Of a DNA stretch of 64,000 bases, positions 58,731 through 64,000 are shown one piece after another. Origin of the DNA: Pezizomycotina sp. ARF18 (Eukaryota; Ascomycota); the NCBI GenBank assembly GCA_002224055.1, contig AZLU01000011.1:149501-213500 (forward strand), given 5' to 3'. Every line of letters begins with the position of its first letter. The stretch's first letter is position 1. The position numbers were made by a program, and so were the translations under genes. The notes beneath the pieces are model-generated. The model ran no database searches. It saw only the letters and a program-made list of their open reading frames with translations, and was not told the DNA's origin.

Positions 58731-60035
58731 ATGAACCTTCAGCAGCTGGTCGACGCAACTTTCGTCCCCGGAGAAATGGAGACGACGTATCCTCACGATA
58801 TTGCTTCGCCAGTGTCATCGGAAAAATCAAAACCCCAATCCCTGCCTCGTCACCGGGGAACTCCCATTTCAAATCGCTTCTGAAACGCCATAATGCCTTC
58901 CGAGAGTATTCCGAGGACTAGCAAAGCAATTCCGCTATGGATGGCGTACGGTATGCCTATGGAGGTTCTTAGGTAGATCTCAAGGGCTGAAAAACGTTTC
59001 CGAAGACGCAAATTCGGCTCGAAGTCCCATTCTGTTTACATATTCGCTCTAGAGATTTGTCCCAATTCTTTTGCCGCCACCAAAAACGACTATCACCAAT
59101 TTTATTCAATGTTAAATTGGGTTTCATCTTGGCGTTTCAACCCTTTCAACCAATTAGGCTTAATATCCACCGACTCTTGCTCCTACTCCGGCTTCATCAC
59201 TTTTTCTACAGATCTCACAATCACAACGTCACAGGCGTCTTTGTTGGCACAATTTCTGCCAGGCGGAAACCACGACTTAAAAAGAAGGAAAAAATATCAA
59301 AGAGGAAAAAGAAAAGGCCTTGTGTCATCATCCGGTGTTTTATAACGATGTCTCTTAAATGATTTCTTTCATATTATGGCAAAGCGCGTTAGAAATCGGC
59401 TCGACTTTCACGCCAGCCTCCTCCTAAAACCCCAGACGATCACCAGATCATCAGGAGGAACCCTAAAACGCTACACATTCCTCGTATATGGTGTGGGAAA
59501 GAGAAGGTTTTGTGTCACCGTCTTCGGGTGTTTTTATAGCAAGCGATGAAAAAGTTCGCCGAAGGCAGGAAGCAGAAGGTTCAAGACGGCTTGGGAACGG
59601 GGGCTTCGGTTCCTCCCATTTTAAAACCTGTTCTGCTTGCTTCCTTCGCCCAAACTCTAGAGAATGATTTGACAGCGCGCCGCTCCACGGCTCTCATCAG
59701 CAGGAGGTGGGCATGCAGCCAGCCACGGTGCAGACGGCCCGAGATCGCGAGCTCGCCGCCGATCATACCGACTTCAGGCAGACTATTGTGGTACCCGCGA
59801 AAGGGGAATGGATCTCTAGGACCTGAGGTAATGAAGGAGGAGACTGCCGCTGCGATTGAGGACAAGGCCGCTAAGAAAAAGGACGAGAAAACCTGCCAGA
59901 AGAGCTCGAAGAAAGCTACCTCGACTCCTAAGGAGACGGAGACTAACGAGAGAACGCGATAAAGCCGTAGAGGCAAATGCAGAAGACAAAACCAAACTTG
60001 AAGCTCCACCCCATATTTATCGTCCTTATATTTAA
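58731..60035 (+). pseudogene. Unidentified protein with a lysine-rich C-terminus
   Basis: ATG 58731 gives MNLQQLVDATFVPGEMETTY, HDIASPVSSEKSKPQSL; later MPSESIPRTSKAIPLWMAYG. A protein-like frame resumes at 59546 (MKKFAEGRKQKVQDGLGTGA), with MQPATVQTARDRELAADHTD to FRQTIVVPAKGEWIS in a second frame, and EVMKEETAAAIEDKAAKKKD, KSSKKATSTPKETET and DKAVEANAEDKTKLEAPPH ending at TAA 60033-60035. The KKKDEK...KSSKK tail resembles a nuclear or coiled-coil charged tail. A non-coding interval at about 58980-59540 may be an intron-rich part or the gap between two genes. Frame changes occur inside both parts. The family is not recognised. Confidence 0.35.
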
Positions 60036-60417
60036 AATATTTAAGAAACGAGAAGCTAGTACTAACGGCAAATTATTTTCTTCGTTCCACATCTCGCACA
60101 ACTTATAGCATAAAGTAGGCCTGTCACTCACTTGTACAAAGAGTTCATCTTTTTCGAAGATTTTCCATTATCGTTCCATTTTGGTTACGCTTCGAAACGG
60201 AGTTATCAATTTCTTATAATACTAGTAAAATGATCAGTGTATCTATCTATTCAACATGGATAGAATTCAAAAAGATCGAGAAAAATGTGAAACAAAGCTG
60301 AAGACATCAAGCTAGACTAAATGTTTTCTGAAAATAAATATTATTAATAAAAAAAAAATATTGAAGGCAATCCAAAGGAAACACTCAAAATTCTTCGTGA
60401 TACTCTAAGGAGTCAGC

Positions 60418-60600
60418 TCACTTCTCTTGTAGAGCACCATCTGCTGCCAGAGCAGGTAGCAATTCCTTTCGCAACCAAGCTTTTATGTGCGGATGGCGGA
60501 TATTTACGGCCAAATTCCTGTCCGCAGGCGTAACTGGCCTCTCAAGACCGGCTGAACTACCAGGCAGCCAATCGTACAGCTCGCTCGTCACCGGAATCAC
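60418..60600 (-). CDS. Short unidentified minus-strand frame
   Basis: A frame of 60 codons, VTSELYDWLPGSSAGLERPV to IKAWLRKELLPALAADGALQ, looks like the end of a real protein (helical, Leu/Ala-rich) and continues upstream in frame as QSAEVIP. It may be the 3' end of the EGF-like gene below or of another gene. A competing plus-strand frame covers 60485-60811. Confidence 0.25.
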   Translation of the reverse strand: MIPVTSELYDWLPGSSAGLERPVTPADRNLAVNIRHPHIKAWLRKELLPALAADGALQEK

Positions 60601-60959
60601 TTCAGCGCTCTGTTATAACAATCAGATGCGCAGCTACAGGAAATGTCGTATCGCGTGGCATGTAGGGCATAGCGGCGAAGTCATTGACGAAAATTGCCCG
60701 GAAGCTTTTAAAAGGACTCTGTCATTCTCCGGCGCAATGAAGAACTGCGACCAGGGAAGTGACCGTAGTTCGAATTATAATTGCTATTATATCGCAAGAG
60801 GGCAAGAGTAACGAGCCTTCACCTTTCCATCCCTATAGCGACGCGGGGAATTTTATATTTAGCATTCCGCCATGTTGGTTTGCGATTTACTACCTCAAGC
60901 CCATGACGTTTAGATCCACTATTATACTGCGGCTCGTCTTTAACTAGACAGAAAAAGTG

Positions 60960-61680
60960 GAAACTCTAGAGCTCCAGCCCGACTCGTCTACATCCTGCCC
61001 CCGTAACAGGTCTGCAGATCCCCTCCCTTACCGTTCTGTTGTTTCTCAAAAATACCCTCAATATCTTCCCCCCAAACCCCGCGCAGCCCACGAGCTCAAT
61101 CTCTGGTTGCTTTAACAAAGTATGAAATCACATTGTGCATACCTCCGCGAACCAATCTTGCGGTCCCTACACTTCCATGATTCCTCATCGAGAAATTCTG
61201 ATTTTCCGTGACATCGCAGTCCCTGAGCTCCAAACATTGCCCTGCGAATCTATACGATACTGCGTCCGGTAATAAATGTACCCTGCTTCACATTTGCATT
61301 CACCTTCTGTACTGCCATCAGATACCGCGTTATCGATCGTACACGGTACGCCGTCTCGGTTTCTACCGTAGGCCCTTTACAGCTGCCATCCACCGCCGGT
61401 GCGTATGCAACACAGTGCTCTCTCCATTGATCATCCGGTTCCATTCCATCCCGACAAAGCAGTACGGTGTATCTGGCGAATTTTGAGCACCGTCAGTTCC
61501 GCAGGGAACTGGAAGGACGCATGAGTCTAGTATTCGCGAGTATCTGTATCCTGGCTTGCAGCTGCATGCGAAGGGAGCAGTCCAACTTGGCGGTCCATCA
61601 GTGACGACGGGAAGGGCGGAACTATTGTAGATTGAGTTCGGTATACCACAGGGAATCGGCGTGTCCGTTACTCGGGATAG
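60960..61680 (-). pseudogene. Secreted-type protein with EGF-like Cys modules, broken
   Basis: Two related cysteine modules read on the minus strand: TDTPIPCGIPNSIYNSSALP to PFACSCKPGYRYSRILDSC, and after frame changes DGVPCTIDNAVSDGSTEGEC with KCEAGYIYYRTQYRIDSQGN. The shared pattern PC-x(n)-CxCxxGYxY is the core of EGF-like repeats, which are extracellular and disulfide-bonded. Between them lies CFVGMEWN/HCVAYAPAVDGSCKG. Downstream pieces (CLELRDCDVTENQNFSMRNH, VWGEDIEGIFEKQQNGKGGD) continue the protein in other frames. No clear signal peptide or start was found near 61.7-61.85 kb. At least four frame changes mean it is a relic or indel-damaged. Confidence 0.45.
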
Positions 61681-62029
61681 CCCGAGTAGGAAGAACCTGG
61701 ATACATTATCGTGTCGTCTTCATGGGAAGGAATGGGTTGGCGATCACTCCTAGATTTCGCAACATGCCAAAGAGAAAAAAGCAACAAGTAAATCAAGAAC
61801 GGAAAGCTTTTGACTCGCGGAACGTTATAAAATACACATTTGATTTCGATTAAGTTTCCACGTTTATGGACACGTAATTTTATACCAGTTTGGTGTAGGG
61901 AATAAAGTTAGACGATCAACTCTCGATGGCATGTAAACTTCCATCGAGCAGAGTAGGGGCGGAGGAAAGATAGAACGACGATGAATAGACGCGCGCACGC
62001 CACGAAGTCACGCAAATTTTCCCTCTCGT

Positions 62030-62051
62030 TTTTTTTTTTTTTTTTTTTTTC
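62030..62051 (+). repeat. Poly-T tract
   Basis: About 21 uninterrupted T residues; intergenic. Confidence 0.8.
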
Positions 62052-62576
62052 TGGTAGCAAGATTTTCCTGTTAGCCGTAAATATTTAAAGCAGAAAATAC
62101 GCCCAGCGCTTTTTGCCATCTTCTTAATACTCCAATAACTCTATCAACCATCCTACCATGCTAATCAAGCAAATCACATAACCACTACTACTTGGAATAC
62201 AAATCTTGGAAGTTTTTGAAGCTCCCCAAGTCGAGAACTGATACTTACCCTTGTCACGACTTTAAGTTTCAAGGCAAACGTCCACGAGGAAGTGGCCAAC
62301 ATATAGCTAAAGTAGGAGAAGCGACCATAAGCTTTCCAAACCCCTCGCGATAGCACAGACAGCGCAGTTCTGCCAGGGATTCAGAAGCGTACAGCATAGG
62401 TTGGCAGAGGTCATGCCTTGGCGAATATCATATCGCCCCGAGCGGCTAGTTTTATCAGCATCACAACTTTGATCTCCGTCGATCTATAGACCAGCAATCG
62501 GACTTCCCGCAGCAGCCCGCCGGCAGTATTTCATCTCGTCAAAGCCCAATGAAGTTCTGCATAAGACACTAGACCT

Positions 62577-62885
62577 CTGGAGATCGTTAAGATAGACTGC
62601 AGGTCCAGGGAGAGATGACCAATCCGCATCAAGCGTTCCAAGGCGTAGTACGCTTTGGATAGTTAAGAACCTTGGTGTATTCGAACTCTACAAAAGTAAC
62701 GGACTAAGAGGGAGCCACAGTATATCAAAACCATACTTAAGTATCCTTTCGAGAAGCCCTCTGGGGGTAGTTAAGGTCAGGCTGCAGGTCCAAGAAGAGA
62801 TGGCCAAATCGGCATCAGCGTTCCGAGGCGTCGTGCGCTTTGGAACGTTAAGAACCTCGGTGCTTTCGGCCTCTAAAAAGGTATC
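62577..62885 (+). repeat. Diverged direct duplication, offset 185 bp
   Basis: About 115 bases, GAGATCGTTAAGATA... and GGGGTAGTTAAGGTC..., sharing CTGCAGGTCCA, GAGATG and GCGTTCC. They are offset by 185 bases and about 80 percent alike by eye. Both encode the same carrier segment. Confidence 0.7.
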
Positions 62886-63145
62886 CGCCGCCCGTGAACA
62901 CCTGTGGATTACTAGAAATCAAGATAGTTTGGCTTTTAATGATAGGAAACCCGGGCTACCGCAAAATACACAGGTGGCAAGTTGGAGTTCTGTTCGAAGT
63001 TGCTGACAGGAGGAAGCCCGGAACGCTAGACCTCCGCGACTATGCGTTCATCGAAAACATCCTAAATAAGCCTGGTGCAGAGTATGAGATTGCCTTCAGG
63101 GTATTCGACAAGAATGGCAACAGCTACAATAGGTGTGATTATTAG
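62577..63145 (+). pseudogene. Rearranged fragments of a mitochondrial Asp/Glu carrier gene
   Basis: Mitochondrial aspartate/glutamate carriers (Aralar/AGC family) have N-terminal EF-hands and a C-terminal carrier domain. Here a carrier-domain piece occurs twice: LEIVKI...LQVQGEM with VPRRSTLWIVKNLGVFELYK at 62577-62697, and VVKVRLQVQEEMAKSASAF with VPRRRALWNVKNLGAFGL (next frame) at 62767-62885. They are followed by an EF-hand-region piece, RWQVGVLFEVADRRKPGTLD to PGAEYEIAFRVFDKNGNS, at about 62970-63123. In the intact family the EF-hand part precedes the carrier part, so the order is reversed and most of the gene is missing. An open frame of about 127 codons (62625-63008) runs through both carrier pieces. 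Recognition rests on family memory; the pieces are short. Confidence 0.55.
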
Positions 63146-64000
63146 AAAGGAAGATCCTCAACTGTCACTCGATATCAAGCAACCAGTAAGCTATAGATCC
63201 TAAACTAGTTTCATCCCGAGGAGGACTGAGCAGTATACATATATTTTAACACTGCTCAACTTGGAGCTCCGGACGATCGTCAAGCATGAGCCCCTTTTTG
63301 CTGTCGCTACAGCGCCAATCTCAACCAAGCCTATTGCCCCCGCGACATCTGACGTGCTCTTATTTCGACTGGAGAATAAATTTCAAGCACCAAAACAAGA
63401 ACGCAACAGGATTAAGAGCAACCTGCACTATAAATCTCAATGGATATAAGGCTCTATAATAATAGCTCAACCATGAACCGAGCTTTTCAAATCATCGCAT
63501 AGCTTGCGGGGGTAGTAGGCCAGATGAGAATATTTATCCCAGTACTATAGTATAGATACGCCGTCCAAACTTGAAAGACGAAAGAGAATCTGGGTATGTC
63601 CATACGGAATATCAGAAGTTAGCTGAACACTGATAATCAAATCGTTGAGTGCTAGATGTCCAAGCTCCCTCCCCCACATAAAATTAAAATAAAATTAAAT
63701 AAATCCCCGCTCAAAGGGTTAATAGATAAAAGAATTCGGTTTTCCCAGCTTATAGAAGCCATCCACCAAAAAGTAACAGCATTCTGCCCTACCCACTACG
63801 AAAAGAATAGTACCATAAAATTCCCTACGAATGGAATACCACCATACAGATTCCTACGAAAGGGAATACTACCATACCTTGAGCTTTGATTCTTATTAGG
63901 AGTGCACACACGATACTACATTCACGATGCTTTCCGACACAAAATGATCATTACATAGAGGCAGAACACCATTTTTTTTTCTCACCGGATTACTAAACTA
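63146..64000. other. Right edge, no recognised gene
   Basis: Frames at 63261-63449 and 63656-63889 show no motif. Two imperfect copies of a unit starting CCTACGAA and containing GGAATACCACCATAC lie head to tail at about 63824-63880. Confidence 0.4.

Noticed and set aside
1-64000. CRISPR arrays, bacterial operons or ribosome-binding sites
   Set aside because: The introns, promoter layout and gene content are eukaryotic and no regularly spaced short repeats were seen.

Overview
The window looks like nuclear DNA of a filamentous ascomycete (Pezizomycotina). The evidence is compact introns with ascomycete-type splice sites, fungal-type F-box and LRR-like proteins, a secreted GH16 glucanase, alpha-carbonic anhydrases, and a Ty1/Copia element saturated with C-to-T/G-to-A transitions in the manner of repeat-induced point mutation (RIP). 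I cannot name the species. Gene density is low and almost no gene is plainly intact, which suggests an accessory or subtelomere-like compartment.

Layout. 1-363: end of an ankyrin-repeat gene. 939-6664: a tandem array of five minus-strand copies of one small unnamed cysteine-bearing gene, spaced 1.25-1.40 kb. The copy farthest from the retroelement is intact and the other four are broken. 6857-11751: a complete-ended but dead Copia element (312-bp LTRs, 5-bp target duplication GCAAA), coding on the minus strand. 12.6-13.5 kb: an unidentified spliced gene. 15.9-17.6 kb: an F-box/LRR-like relic. 18.0-19.0 and 20.5-21.4 kb: two secreted alpha-carbonic anhydrase relics in the same orientation. 23.2-28.4 kb: four scattered relics of a second small Cys family (RWxC...GLCxEC). 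28.6-29.2 kb: a coiled-coil gene of unknown role. 31.2-32.1 kb: a secreted protein of unknown family. 37.7-38.7 kb: a GH16 glucanase. 38.7-48.0 kb: mostly low-complexity intergenic DNA. 48.0-50.4 kb: a second F-box gene. 51.4-53.1 kb: an acidic protein. 56.9-60.0 kb: two unidentified, partly duplicated coding stretches. 61.0-61.7 kb: an EGF-like secreted protein. 62.6-63.1 kb: rearranged pieces of a mitochondrial aspartate/glutamate carrier gene.

A recurring pattern is that homology to a single protein runs on through two or three reading frames, with few in-frame stops inside the matching blocks. Either the compartment is full of young pseudogenes, or part of the damage is single-base indel error in the assembly. 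A 119-bp tandem duplication near 24.8 kb differs mainly by one- and two-base indels in A/T runs, which points the same way. The tandem array (1-7 kb) is different: it also carries real stops at codons a C-to-T or G-to-A change could make, so decay there is genuine. All functions are inferred from sequence patterns alone; no database search was run.
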